Assembly (NCBI RefSeq): GCF_020682705.1
Contig: NZ_JAGTTN010000003.1
Location: forward strand, 62,001-126,000
Origin: Microbacterium allomyrinae
GTDB taxonomy: Bacteria; Actinomycetota; Actinomycetes; Actinomycetales; Microbacteriaceae
DNA length: 64,000 nt
Direction of reading: 5' to 3'
Part shown: positions 24,971-33,665 of the stretch, in pieces
Numbering within the stretch: the first letter of the stretch is position 1
Layout of the letters: the number at the start of each line of letters is the position of its first letter
Program-made: the position numbers and the translations under genes
The notes under the pieces: model-generated
Database searches by the model: none
What the model was told of the DNA's origin: nothing
The model's input: the letters and a program-made list of their open reading frames with translations, nothing else

Positions 24971-26212
24971 TCAGGCGATGACGCGGCGGTAGATCTCGAT
25001 CATCGCGGCGGTCCGCGATGACTGACGGAACCTCTCGCGCACCGTCGGGTCGACCACGGGCGCGGTGCCTGAGTCGACATCGGATGCCGCCGCCCGCAGC
25101 GCCTCGGCGAGCGCCGGCACCGACGGGTCGGGTGTCGTGCCGACGCCGACCTGCCACCGGCCCGCCCCGAGCTCTGCCGCGAGATCCGGGTCGCTCACGA
25201 TCGACGGCGTGCCGAGCGAGGCTGCCTCGAAGATCGTCATGCCCTGCGTCTCGAAGCCGATCGAGGTCTGCACCACGGCATCGGCGGCGGCGATCCGCCG
25301 CAGGGTCTGCGCATAGGGGATCCGTCCCGCGAAGCGCACCGCCGCGCGGGGCGCGGTCCTCGCGACGAGGCGCTCGGCGGCACGCAGCTGCCCGCCCCCG
25401 CCGATCACCTCGACGTCGGCATCCACTCCCGACGCGGCGATCGCCTCGAGGAAGGGCAACAGCCGCTTCTCGGGGCTCATGCGGCCGAGCCACACGAACC
25501 TCGCACGTCCGGGCGCGCGCGCCGCCGGCGCGGATGCGAGCACCTCGTCGAGGACGTCGTCGTCGATTCCGTTCCAGATCACGTCGACGCGCGGCGCGGC
25601 GTGGGCGGGCCGCCTCGATGACCCGACACCGGGAAGCACACCGTGGTCCTCGAGCCGTCGGGCGAAGTGCGTGGAGGGCGCCGTGACCGCGGACGCTCCG
25701 GACGCGAGACCGCGCAGGTACGCCCAGCCGTCGGAACCCGGCGCCGAGGTGCCGATCGCCCACCGCTGCCACGCGTTGAGCACCCGCAGCACGAGCTTCG
25801 GAAAGGGCGTCGTCGCCTCGATCCCGACGTCGAGCCGGTTGTGCATCGTGTGAACCACGGGGATGCCGTGCCTCGCGGCGAAGCGGTACCCGATGAACGC
25901 ACCCCAGAAGTCGGCCTGGATATGCACGACGTCGGCCTTGGGGCGTCCCCGGAGCGCGGCATCCACTCGTCGGTCCGTGCGCCGGCCCGGCCACGACATC
26001 GAGTACTCGCGGTCGAGCGTGACAGGCATCGAGGCGAGGTCGATGTACGCCGCATCGGGTGCGATCTCGCGACCACGCGCGCCGTGCACGGCCGGCGCCA
26101 CGATCGTCACGGTGTGCCCGGCCTTCTCGAGGAATCGACGCTGCAGGCGCATCGACACCTGAGCCCCGCCCAGGGTCTCGGCGTGCTGATCGCCGAACAT
26201 CACGACGTGCAT
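24971..26212 (-). CDS. GT4-family glycosyltransferase
   Basis: The 413-residue GT-B enzyme begins M-H-V-V-M-F-G-D-Q-H-A-E-T-L-G-G-A-Q and has the retaining E-x7-E motif in E-T-Q-G-M-T-I-F-E near residue 320, with R-F-V-W-L-G-R-M-S-P-E-K-R at the start of the nucleotide domain. GT4 members of this kind transfer glucose or mannose from NDP-sugars to lipids or polysaccharide. It follows a second GT4 gene by five bases, so the two probably act in one glycolipid pathway. Confidence 0.9.
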   Translation of the reverse strand: MHVVMFGDQHAETLGGAQVSMRLQRRFLEKAGHTVTIVAPAVHGARGREIAPDAAYIDLASMPVTLDREYSMSWPGRRTDRRVDAALRGRPKADVVHIQADFWGAFIGYRFAARHGIPVVHTMHNRLDVGIEATTPFPKLVLRVLNAWQRWAIGTSAPGSDGWAYLRGLASGASAVTAPSTHFARRLEDHGVLPGVGSSRRPAHAAPRVDVIWNGIDDDVLDEVLASAPAARAPGRARFVWLGRMSPEKRLLPFLEAIAASGVDADVEVIGGGGQLRAAERLVARTAPRAAVRFAGRIPYAQTLRRIAAADAVVQTSIGFETQGMTIFEAASLGTPSIVSDPDLAAELGAGRWQVGVGTTPDPSVPALAEALRAAASDVDSGTAPVVDPTVRERFRQSSRTAAMIEIYRRVIA

Positions 26213-26217
26213 GGTCG

Positions 26218-27435
26218 CTACTCGGGCAGCGGCTCGTCGCGGTACAGCGCCTCGAACGTGTCGAGGGTGCGCTGCATATCGTGCACCTTGACCCCCTCGA
26301 GCGACGCGCGCTGCATGCGCAGTCGCTCTTCGGGCGCCTGCGTCAGCACGATCGTGAGCTTCGCGGCGAGGTCGTCCGCGTCGCCGGGGGTGAACAGGTA
26401 GCCGTTCTCGCCGTCGTGCACGAGGTGCGGGAGCGCCACCGCGTCCGCCGCCACGATGGGCAGCCCCGACGCCATGGCCTCCATGGTCGCGATCGACTGC
26501 AGCTCGGCGATCGACGCGATCACGAACAGGCTCGCGTCAGTGAGAAAGCTCTTCAGCTCCTCGTCGGTGGTGTGGCCGTGGAACGTCACGCGCTCCTCGA
26601 GACCGAGCTCGCCGACGAGCTGCTCGAGGTTGCGTCGCTGGTCGCCCTTGCCCACGATGTCGAACGTCACGTTCAGCGCCGGGTCGAGCCGGGCGATCGC
26701 GCGCAGGATCACGTCGATCTGCTTCTCGGTGGTGAGCCTGCCGACGAACACGAGACGATGCGCGTCGCGGGGGGTCAGGTCCGGCGTGTAGTTGGCCGCC
26801 TCGATGCCGCAGCTGACCGGGATCACGTTGGCGATCTCGATCGTCTGCTCGAGGAAGTCTGCGGCCTTGCGCGTCGGCGTGGTCACGGCACGCGTGAGAT
26901 CGAACGTGCGCTTCGCGTCGTCCCACGCGAGCTTGATGACCGGCTTGTCGAGGAAGGGCGGCAGCGTCGTGAAGTCGACGACGTTCTCGGCCATCACGTG
27001 GTTCGTCGCGACGATCGGGATGCCCCGCTTGTGCGCCTCGCGGGCCAAGCCCCGCCCGATCACGATGTGAGACTGGATGTGCACGACGTCGGGCTTCACC
27101 TCGTCGAGCACACGCCGCGAGTAGTGCTTCGTCATCCACGGCAGCACGAACGTGAGCCAATCGTGGGGGTAGTAGCGCCAGGCCGGAACCCGGTGCATCG
27201 TCATCGGCTGGCCCTCGATGACCTCGGTGAACGTGCCGTGCTGCGGGTGCGTGGCGCTGGGCGCCATCACGTGCACCTCATGGCCGCGTGCGACGAGGCC
27301 GGCAGCCAGCCGTTCGGCGAACCGCGCAGCGCCGTTCACGTGCGGCAGGAACGTGTCGGCGCCGATCAGGACCTTGAGAGGGCGCGCGGAAGCGGCGTCG
27401 GCGGGCGTGCCGTCGGGCGTCGCAGGATCGGTCAC
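26218..27435 (-). CDS. GT4-family glycosyltransferase, diacylglycerol/PI mannosyltransferase-like
   Basis: The 405-residue enzyme has the P-H-V-N-G-A-A-R-F acceptor loop near residue 30, H-I-Q-S-H-I-V-I-G-R-G near 116 and N-H-V-M near 141, R-L-V-F-V-G-R-L-T-T-E-K-Q, and the E-x7-E motif E-L-Q-S-I-A-T-M-E. This set resembles actinobacterial alpha-glucosyl- or mannosyl-diacylglycerol synthases, a membrane glycolipid role. GTG 27435 is the start by alignment of the first strand (K-V-L-I-G-A-D-T-F). TACAGT (27504 to 27499) is a good -10 with a leader of about 58 bases. Confidence 0.9.
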   Translation of the reverse strand: MTDPATPDGTPADAASARPLKVLIGADTFLPHVNGAARFAERLAAGLVARGHEVHVMAPSATHPQHGTFTEVIEGQPMTMHRVPAWRYYPHDWLTFVLPWMTKHYSRRVLDEVKPDVVHIQSHIVIGRGLAREAHKRGIPIVATNHVMAENVVDFTTLPPFLDKPVIKLAWDDAKRTFDLTRAVTTPTRKAADFLEQTIEIANVIPVSCGIEAANYTPDLTPRDAHRLVFVGRLTTEKQIDVILRAIARLDPALNVTFDIVGKGDQRRNLEQLVGELGLEERVTFHGHTTDEELKSFLTDASLFVIASIAELQSIATMEAMASGLPIVAADAVALPHLVHDGENGYLFTPGDADDLAAKLTIVLTQAPEERLRMQRASLEGVKVHDMQRTLDTFEALYRDEPLPE

Positions 27436-27560
27436 GAGAGAAGGGGGCCTGTCTGTGCGGCGAGCGCGCGTCGGCAGGGGGGCCGGCGCGCGCCATCCAC
27501 TGTACCCGAGGGGTCCCCGGGCGCCCCGGCGCCCGCGCGGGCGCAACGTACGCTGGAACC

Positions 27561-28175
27561 ATGCCCCGATTGCAGGCCGACGCCGATCCGACCCTCTGGG
27601 TGCCGGTCACCGAGTCCCTCGGCTTCCGCGGACGCCGGCACCGCAAAGCCGCCATCCGGATGCTGCTGAACCAGGCCAACGCGGCGCTCGGCACGTCCAC
27701 CGGCACCGACGGCAGAGCTCGCCCGGGCAGCGGGGTCGCCGCCTGGGCGATGAGCCAGGCCGCCCCCTTCCTCATGCGGCGCGCGGCAGGACGCGTGCTG
27801 GTGTGGGTGTGGAAGGCGGATGCCGAACTCGTCGTCGCGATGGCGCAGGTGCAGGAGGCGACCAACGACCTGCGCGCCGCGCGCGCGATGATGCCGATGG
27901 AGTACGACGACACGCAGTCGTTCCGCAGCGCCTATCTGGGCGTGGGCGAGAAGCTCGAGATGGCCCTGCCGCCCGATCAGCGCACACCCCCGTTCGCGAC
28001 CTACACGTGGGACACCGGCACGCACTTCGTCACCGTGACCGCGGTGTGCTCGGACCGCGAGCGCTTCGGCACGGTGATCGGCGCCGTCGACGACCTCGCC
28101 CGCACGGTGCGCGTCGTCGATGATCTGACGGTCGGCGAAGCGCCGGGCGTGCTGCGCATCGAACCCACGAACTGA
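27561..28175 (+). CDS. Conserved actinobacterial protein of unknown function
   Basis: The 204-residue soluble protein is not recognised. It has an Arg/Lys-rich helical region (G-R-R-H-R-K-A-A-I-R-M-L-L), a central amphipathic region with W-V-W-K-A-D-A-E-L-V-V and a C-terminal half with Y-T-W-D-T-G-T-H-F-V-T and V-I-G-A-V-D-D-L-A-R-T that looks alpha-beta. No Cys-based or nucleotide-binding motif is visible. TACGCT (27549-27554) is six bases before the ATG, so it is leaderless. It runs 27 bases ahead of the LLM oxidoreductase and may share its transcript. Confidence 0.7.
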   Translation: MPRLQADADPTLWVPVTESLGFRGRRHRKAAIRMLLNQANAALGTSTGTDGRARPGSGVAAWAMSQAAPFLMRRAAGRVLVWVWKADAELVVAMAQVQEATNDLRAARAMMPMEYDDTQSFRSAYLGVGEKLEMALPPDQRTPPFATYTWDTGTHFVTVTAVCSDRERFGTVIGAVDDLARTVRVVDDLTVGEAPGVLRIEPTN

Positions 28176-28202
28176 ACCACCCCCTCACCGAAGGAGTCCC
28201 GT

Positions 28203-29039
28203 TTGGCCGAGCCGAGGCATCCCGCCGCCCATCGCGCGCTCCGCATCGGCGTGCAGCTCGCACCGCAGCACGCGTCGTACTCGGCTTATCGGGACGCGGT
28301 GCTGCGCGCCGAGGATCTGGGCGTCGATGCGATCTTCAACTGGGACCACTTCTTCCCGCTCACCCAACCGTTCGACGCCGAGCACTTCGAGGCGTGGACA
28401 GTGCTGGGCGCTCTCGCCGAGCAGACCGAGCGCGTCGAGTTCGGCCCGCTGGTCAACTGCAGCTCGTACCGCAATCCCGACCTGCAGGCCGACATGGCCC
28501 GCACGGTCGACCACATCAGCGCGCGCGCCGGCGGCACCGGGCGCCTGATCTTCGGCACGGGCTCGGGGTGGGCGCAGCCCGACTACGACGAGTACGGCTA
28601 CGAATTCGGCACGGTCGGCTCGCGTCTGGACGCGCTGGCCGAGGATCTTCCCCGCATCCGGGCACGCTGGGATCGGCTGAACCCCGCACCGACCCGCCGC
28701 ATCCCGGTGCTCATCGGCGGTCAGGGCGAGCGCAAGACGCTGCGCCTGGTCGCCCAGCACGCCGACATCTGGCACACGTTCACGAAGCTCGACGAGATGC
28801 CCCGCAAGATCGGCGTGATGCACGAGTGGTGCACCAAGGAGGGCCGCGACCCCGCCGAGATCGAGCTGTCGACCGGATGGTCGATCCGCGGATTCGGCCC
28901 CCTGACCGAGACGGATGCCCCCGCGCGCCTCTTCGAGCTGGGGTTCCGGCTCATGATCCCGGCGATCGACGGGCCCGACTACGACCTCTCGCCGCTGAAG
29001 CCGCTCCTGGAGTGGCGCGACCGCGTCAACGGCTTCTGA
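28203..29039 (+). CDS. LLM-class F420-dependent oxidoreductase
   Basis: The 278-residue TIM-barrel enzyme has the luciferase-like features V-D-A-I-F-N-W-D-H-F near residue 42, F-G-T-G-S-G-W-A-Q-P-D-Y-D-E near 117 and P-V-L-I-G-G-Q-G-E-R near 167, typical of actinobacterial F420-dependent reductases. It would transfer hydride from F420H2 to an unknown substrate. The start is a TTG, decided by a GAAGGAG ribosome site seven bases upstream. F420 use is known in many actinobacteria but no cofactor genes are in the window. Confidence 0.88.
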   Translation: MAEPRHPAAHRALRIGVQLAPQHASYSAYRDAVLRAEDLGVDAIFNWDHFFPLTQPFDAEHFEAWTVLGALAEQTERVEFGPLVNCSSYRNPDLQADMARTVDHISARAGGTGRLIFGTGSGWAQPDYDEYGYEFGTVGSRLDALAEDLPRIRARWDRLNPAPTRRIPVLIGGQGERKTLRLVAQHADIWHTFTKLDEMPRKIGVMHEWCTKEGRDPAEIELSTGWSIRGFGPLTETDAPARLFELGFRLMIPAIDGPDYDLSPLKPLLEWRDRVNGF

Positions 29040-29101
29040 CCTCCGCCGACGATACGGTTGCTCTGAACCGCCACCGCTGAACTCGACCAGGAGGCATGCC
29101 C

Positions 29102-29773
29102 ATGGGCGCCGTCATCGGAGACATCCTTCCCCTCGCGCTCGGTGTGGCGATCAGCCCGATCCCGATCATCGCCGCGATCCTGATGCTCCTCTCGCCGCGG
29201 GCCCGCGTCACCGGCGTCGGGTTCCTCATCGGATGGGTGCTGGGCATCGTCGTGGCCGTGACGGTCTTCACTCTGCTGTCGTCCATCCTCCCCGCCGAGG
29301 ATCCGACCGCCGCCCAGCCGATCAAGGGGGTCATCCAGCTGGTGCTGGGTGCGCTCCTGCTCCTGCTCGCGCTGCGTCAGTGGCGCGGCCGCCCCCAGCC
29401 GGGCGAGGAGCCGACGATGCCGAAGTGGATGCAGGCGATCGACAAGATCACGTTCCCGAAGGCCCTGGGCCTGGGATTCCTGCTGTCGGCGGTCAACCCC
29501 AAGAACCTGCTCCTGGCGGCGAGCGCGGGCGTCACGATCGGCGCCGCGGGCCTCGACGGCGGGGCGATCGTGCTCGTGATCGCCCTGTTCACCGTGATCG
29601 CGGCATCCACGGTCCTCGTCCCCGTGGTCGGCTATCTCTTCGCCGCCGATCGGCTCCGCGGCCCGCTGGACGCCCTGCGCGGGTGGTTGACGAAGGAGAA
29701 CGCCACCATCATGGCGGTCCTGCTGCTGGTCATCGGCGTCGCGATCATCGGCAAGGGCATCGGCAGCTTCTAG
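29102..29773 (+). CDS. GAP family (Sap-like) membrane protein
   Basis: The 223-residue protein has six predicted helices and the LysE-like pattern P-L-A-L-G-V-A-I-S-P-I-P-I-I-A near the start and S-A-V-N-P-K-N-L-L-L near residue 130, as in the GAP family related to mycobacterial Sap, which helps address glycolipids to the surface. An in-frame ATG at 29096 is one base from the AGGAGG and is less likely than ATG 29102, seven bases away. It stands between the LLM and FGE genes on the same strand; a lipid-export role is only an analogy. Confidence 0.85.
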   Translation: MGAVIGDILPLALGVAISPIPIIAAILMLLSPRARVTGVGFLIGWVLGIVVAVTVFTLLSSILPAEDPTAAQPIKGVIQLVLGALLLLLALRQWRGRPQPGEEPTMPKWMQAIDKITFPKALGLGFLLSAVNPKNLLLAASAGVTIGAAGLDGGAIVLVIALFTVIAASTVLVPVVGYLFAADRLRGPLDALRGWLTKENATIMAVLLLVIGVAIIGKGIGSF

Positions 29774-29800
29774 CGGCGAGCGGGCGACTACGGTAGACGC

Positions 29801-30715
29801 GTGAGTCCGCTCGACCGAGACATGGTGCTGCTCGACGGCGGCGTCTTCCGCATGGGATCCGACGAGTTCTATCCCGACGAGCGGCCCGTCCACGAGCGCG
29901 AGATCGCCGCGTTCCGGATCGATCGCCACGAGGTCACGAACGAGCAGTTCGCCGCGTTCATCGACGACACCGGCTATGTCACGGTCGCCGAGCGACCGCT
30001 CGATCCCGCAGCCTTTCCAGGAGCGGACCCCGCCGACCTCGTGCCCGGTGCGATGGTGTTCACCCCGACATCCGGCCCGACCGACCTGGACGAGTGGCGC
30101 AACTGGTGGCGGTGGCAGCCGGGTGCCTCGTGGCGCCGGCCGCGCGGCCCGCAGTCGTCCATCGACGACAGGCTGCGGCATCCGGTCGTCCATGTCGCGT
30201 TCGAGGATGCCGCGTCGTACGCCGCGTGGGCGGGACTGCGTCTGCCCACCGAGGCCGAGCACGAGTTCGCCGCGCGCGGCGGGCTCGACGGCGCCCGCTT
30301 CGCCTGGGGCGACGAGGCCTACCCGGAAGGCGTGGCACAGGCCAACTCGTGGCTGGGGCGCTTCCCGTACGACAATCGCGGAGTCGGCGATGCCGCGCCC
30401 GTCGGCTCCTACCCGCCCAACGGATACGGCCTGTACGACATGACCGGGAACGTGTGGGAGTGGACGACGGACTACTACACCCCTCGCCATCTGCGCCTGT
30501 CGGACCGTCCGGTCGACGCGGGCAAGCGCGAGAACCTCCTCGCCGCGGCGAGCGCGCAGGACGGTCTTCCCGCGATCCCGCGGCGGGTGCTCAAAGGCGG
30601 ATCGCACCTGTGCTCGCCCGACTACTGCCTGCGCTTCCGTCCGGCGGCGAGGTCTCCGCAGGCCGAGGACACCGGCATGTCGCACATCGGATTCCGCTGC
30701 GCCGCAGACGCCTGA
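29801..30715 (+). CDS. Formylglycine-generating enzyme (SUMF1 family)
   Basis: The 304-residue protein has the FGE-sulfatase fold: G-G-V-F-R-M-G-S-D-E-F-Y-P-D-E near residue 12, a central R-L-P-T-E-A-E-H-E-F-A-A-R-G-G, G-N-V-W-E-W-T near 217, and the paired active-site cysteines Cys271 and Cys276 in H-L-C-S-P-D-Y-C with final G-F-R-C-A. Both cysteines bind copper in true FGEs, so it should oxidise a sulfatase Cys to formylglycine. The Cys-type sulfatase at 37945-40311 is a likely client. TACGGT (29789-29794) is six bases before the GTG: leaderless. Confidence 0.93.
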   Translation: MSPLDRDMVLLDGGVFRMGSDEFYPDERPVHEREIAAFRIDRHEVTNEQFAAFIDDTGYVTVAERPLDPAAFPGADPADLVPGAMVFTPTSGPTDLDEWRNWWRWQPGASWRRPRGPQSSIDDRLRHPVVHVAFEDAASYAAWAGLRLPTEAEHEFAARGGLDGARFAWGDEAYPEGVAQANSWLGRFPYDNRGVGDAAPVGSYPPNGYGLYDMTGNVWEWTTDYYTPRHLRLSDRPVDAGKRENLLAAASAQDGLPAIPRRVLKGGSHLCSPDYCLRFRPAARSPQAEDTGMSHIGFRCAADA

Positions 30716-30829
30716 GCGCTTCGCGACCGGGTTCCCTGCGGTCACCCGGCAACCTCGAACCAGCCTCAGAACCGCGAATCACCCGCTACGGACGACTCGG
30801 CGCGCGCCCAGGACGGGCACACTGAGCGG

Positions 30830-32302
30830 GTGGACTCTGCTCTCGGCGCCAACCTCCCCTGGGCGCTCGGCGCGCTCGCCATCCTCGCGATCAACGTCAC
30901 GGCGCTCATCGTCATCCCCCGCGGGCGCAAGCCCACGGCGGCGATGTCGTGGCTGCTGCTGATCTTCCTGCTGCCGGTCGTCGGCATCGTGCTGTTCCTG
31001 CTGATCGGCAACGTGAAGCTGCCGAAGAAGCGCCGGGTCGAGCAGGCGCGCATCGACGGGATCATCCGCGAGGCGGTGAACCGAGCCGGAGCCGAGGCGC
31101 CCGCCATCGACGGCCCGCGATGGTTCCAGCGGGTCGTGCACCAGAACGAACTGCTCACCGCGCTGCCGGCGACCACCGGCAACGACGCCGTCCTGTTCGG
31201 CGACTACCAGGCCTCGATCGACGCGATGGCCGCGGCGATCGACGACGCGCAGCGCTTCGTGCACGTCGAGTTCTACATCGTCGGCTTCGACGACACCACC
31301 CGCGGATTCTTCGCGGCGATGGAGCGCGCCGTCGCGCGCGGGGTCACCGTCCGGGTGCTCGCCGACTACATCGCCACGCGCAAGGTCACCGTCCGGGACG
31401 CGACGATCGCAGAGCTCGATCGCATCGGCGTGAAGTGGTCCTGGATGCTCCCCGTCCAGCCGCTGAAGGGCAAGTACCAGCGTCCCGACCTGCGCAACCA
31501 CCGCAAGATCGTCGTGATCGATGGCCGTGTCGGGTTCCTCGGATCGCAGAACCTCATCGATCGCAGCTACGACGCCCCCAAGAACATCAAGCGCGGCCTG
31601 ATGTGGCAGGAGCTCGTCACGCGGGTCACCGGCCCGACCGTCGCGGCGATCGATGCGGTGTTCCAGTCCGACTGGCTCATCGAGACCGGCGAAGAGCTCA
31701 CCGCCGAGCGGGTCGCCGCCGCCGAGCTGGCGCGCTCCGCCTCGCCCGACGCGCTGCTGTGCCAGGTCGTGCCCAGCGGTCCCGGCTACGAGACCGAGAA
31801 CAATCTGCGCCTGTTCCTCTCGCTCATCCACGGCGCGACCGAGAAGGTCATCCTCACGAGCCCGTACTTCGTGCCCGACGAGGCGATGGTCTACGCGATC
31901 ACCACCGCGTGCCAGCGCGGCCTCGAGGTGCAGCTCTTCGTCTCCGAGATCGGCGACCAGGGGCTCGTCTATCACGCCCAGCGCTCCTACTACACGGCTC
32001 TGCTGGAGGCGGGCGTGCGCATCTTCCTGTACCCGGCGCCGTACATCCTGCACTCCAAGCACTTCTCCATCGACGACGACATCGCCGTGATCGGCTCGAG
32101 CAACATGGACATCCGGTCGTTCAGCCTCAACATGGAGGTCTCGCTCATGGTGCGGGGCGAATCGTTCGTCCGCGCGATGCGCGAGGTCGAGCAGGGCTAC
32201 CGCGACGCCGGCCGCGAGCTGACCATCGAGGAGTGGCGCAACGAGCCGGCGAAGGCGACGTTCCTCGACGGCGTCGCACGGCTCACCTCGGCCCTCAACT
32301 GA
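30830..32302 (+). CDS. cls: Cardiolipin synthase (PLD superfamily)
   Basis: The 490-residue protein has two N-terminal membrane helices (about 5-60, PLDc_N), then two HxKx4D catalytic motifs: H-R-K-I-V-V-I-D and H-S-K-H-F-S-I-D. It condenses phosphatidyl groups to make cardiolipin in the membrane. Length and order are normal for bacterial Cls. The start is a GTG with CACACT (30818-30823) six bases upstream, the same odd -10 as the MFS gene at 13326. It stands alone, ahead of a hairpin terminator. Confidence 0.95.
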   Translation: MDSALGANLPWALGALAILAINVTALIVIPRGRKPTAAMSWLLLIFLLPVVGIVLFLLIGNVKLPKKRRVEQARIDGIIREAVNRAGAEAPAIDGPRWFQRVVHQNELLTALPATTGNDAVLFGDYQASIDAMAAAIDDAQRFVHVEFYIVGFDDTTRGFFAAMERAVARGVTVRVLADYIATRKVTVRDATIAELDRIGVKWSWMLPVQPLKGKYQRPDLRNHRKIVVIDGRVGFLGSQNLIDRSYDAPKNIKRGLMWQELVTRVTGPTVAAIDAVFQSDWLIETGEELTAERVAAAELARSASPDALLCQVVPSGPGYETENNLRLFLSLIHGATEKVILTSPYFVPDEAMVYAITTACQRGLEVQLFVSEIGDQGLVYHAQRSYYTALLEAGVRIFLYPAPYILHSKHFSIDDDIAVIGSSNMDIRSFSLNMEVSLMVRGESFVRAMREVEQGYRDAGRELTIEEWRNEPAKATFLDGVARLTSALN

Positions 32303-32312
32303 CCCGAGCCGA

Positions 32313-32337
32313 CGGATGCCGCGGCCCGCGGCATCCG
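32313..32337. terminator. Compact palindromic terminator
   Basis: CGGATGCCGCGG and CCGCGGCATCCG are exact complements separated by one base; a real loop would open a few pairs. It directly follows the cardiolipin synthase. Between it and 32476 are two more possible hairpins, near 32360-32402 and 32405-32440 (GAGACC/GGTCTC arms), but no gene. Confidence 0.7.
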
Positions 32338-32476
32338 CTCGCTCGTCCTTCGCCCTCCGCGCGCGAACCCCGATAGCGCTCGTCGAACCCGGGGTTTCGC
32401 GCCGAGACCGAGGACGTCGCCCTAGGTCTCGCGGAGAATCCCCTGTTTCGGCGCCGGAGGGGGACGCGGGGGTGAC

Positions 32477-33631
32477 TCAGACCTTGAGGTTCTGCTTCGG
32501 CACGACGATCTCGCGGATGATCAGCAGGATCGAGGCCATGACGGGCAGGGCGACGAGCACACCGATCACACCCATCAGCGCCCCACCCACCAGCGCACCG
32601 ATGAGGACGAGTGCGGCCGGGATCGCGATCGCCTTGTTCATCACCCGCGGGCTGATCACGTAGGACTCGAGCTGGATGTAGATCAGGTACGCGATCGCGA
32701 AGATCAGCGCCTGCGTGGGGCTCGTGAAGAGCGCGACGAGCGAGCCGAGGACGAGGAAGATCACGGATCCGAACAGCGGGATCAGGGTGATGACGAACGC
32801 GATCACCGCCATGAGGGCGGGGAACGGCAGCCCGATCACCAGGTGCAGGACGAACACCGTGCCCGCGTTCAGCGACGAGAGGATGACCGACCCGATCAGC
32901 GCGTCGCCGACGGAGCCGGTGATGCGCTCGGTCAGATCGGACAGGCGGACGCGGCTGTGGGCGGGCGCCAGAGCATAGAAGGCCTGCTTGGCCGCGGCGA
33001 GCGACGCGAGGAAGTACAGCGTGAGCGCGACGACGATGAAGCCGCCGGACACCGCGGTGACGAAGCCGACTCCGACGGCGAGCACACCGCCGCTGAGCAT
33101 CGCGATCGTCGACGGGGAAGAGACCCAGTCCGAGAGCTGAACCATGGCCGCCAGCACGGCCGCCTGAGCATCCGCGTCGAGCTGACCGAACCATACGGAG
33201 TCGGGGATGCCCGCGATGGTCTCGGGGATCGCCTCGACGAGCTCCACGATCTGGGCGAGCACGGGCGGCAGCACGAACACGAGGAACAGGGCGATGACCA
33301 GTGCGAATCCGCAGAACACGATCGCGATGCCGAGGCCCCGCTTCACGCGGTGTCGCTCCAGAAGCCGCACGATCGGGTCCAGGCCCACCGCGAGGAACAT
33401 CGCCAGCACGATGTAGACCAGGATCGTCGAGATCGAGCCCAGGGCGCTGCCGAGAAGGAGTGCGCCCAGCACGCCGAGCGTCACCAGGAACCCCATCCCG
33501 ATGGGGTGATCCAGACCCGCGAGCACGCTCCAGAACCGGCGCGGGCGCTCCTGCACGCTCATCACGACATCGTCAGTGCCCGTGGAGGCGACGGGGTCGC
33601 CCGGGGCGTCGGCGTCCTGGTTCGAGGTCAT
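32477..33631 (-). CDS. AI-2E family transporter
   Basis: The 384-residue protein has about eight membrane helices and the family motif G-L-D-P-I-V-R-L-L-E-R-H near residue 85, with V-I-S-P-R-V-M-N-K-A-I-A-I-P near 325. AI-2E proteins include TqsA-like exporters and Na+/H+ antiporter-like members; the substrate here is unknown. A second, more distant member lies at 43707-44840. It is read leftward from 33631 with a short GAGGG ahead of the ATG, and begins 34 bases after the end of the LAL regulator gene. Confidence 0.9.
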   Translation of the reverse strand: MTSNQDADAPGDPVASTGTDDVVMSVQERPRRFWSVLAGLDHPIGMGFLVTLGVLGALLLGSALGSISTILVYIVLAMFLAVGLDPIVRLLERHRVKRGLGIAIVFCGFALVIALFLVFVLPPVLAQIVELVEAIPETIAGIPDSVWFGQLDADAQAAVLAAMVQLSDWVSSPSTIAMLSGGVLAVGVGFVTAVSGGFIVVALTLYFLASLAAAKQAFYALAPAHSRVRLSDLTERITGSVGDALIGSVILSSLNAGTVFVLHLVIGLPFPALMAVIAFVITLIPLFGSVIFLVLGSLVALFTSPTQALIFAIAYLIYIQLESYVISPRVMNKAIAIPAALVLIGALVGGALMGVIGVLVALPVMASILLIIREIVVPKQNLKV

Positions 33632-33665
33632 CCCTCATGATGACGCCGCGCGCGGCGCTCGGCCA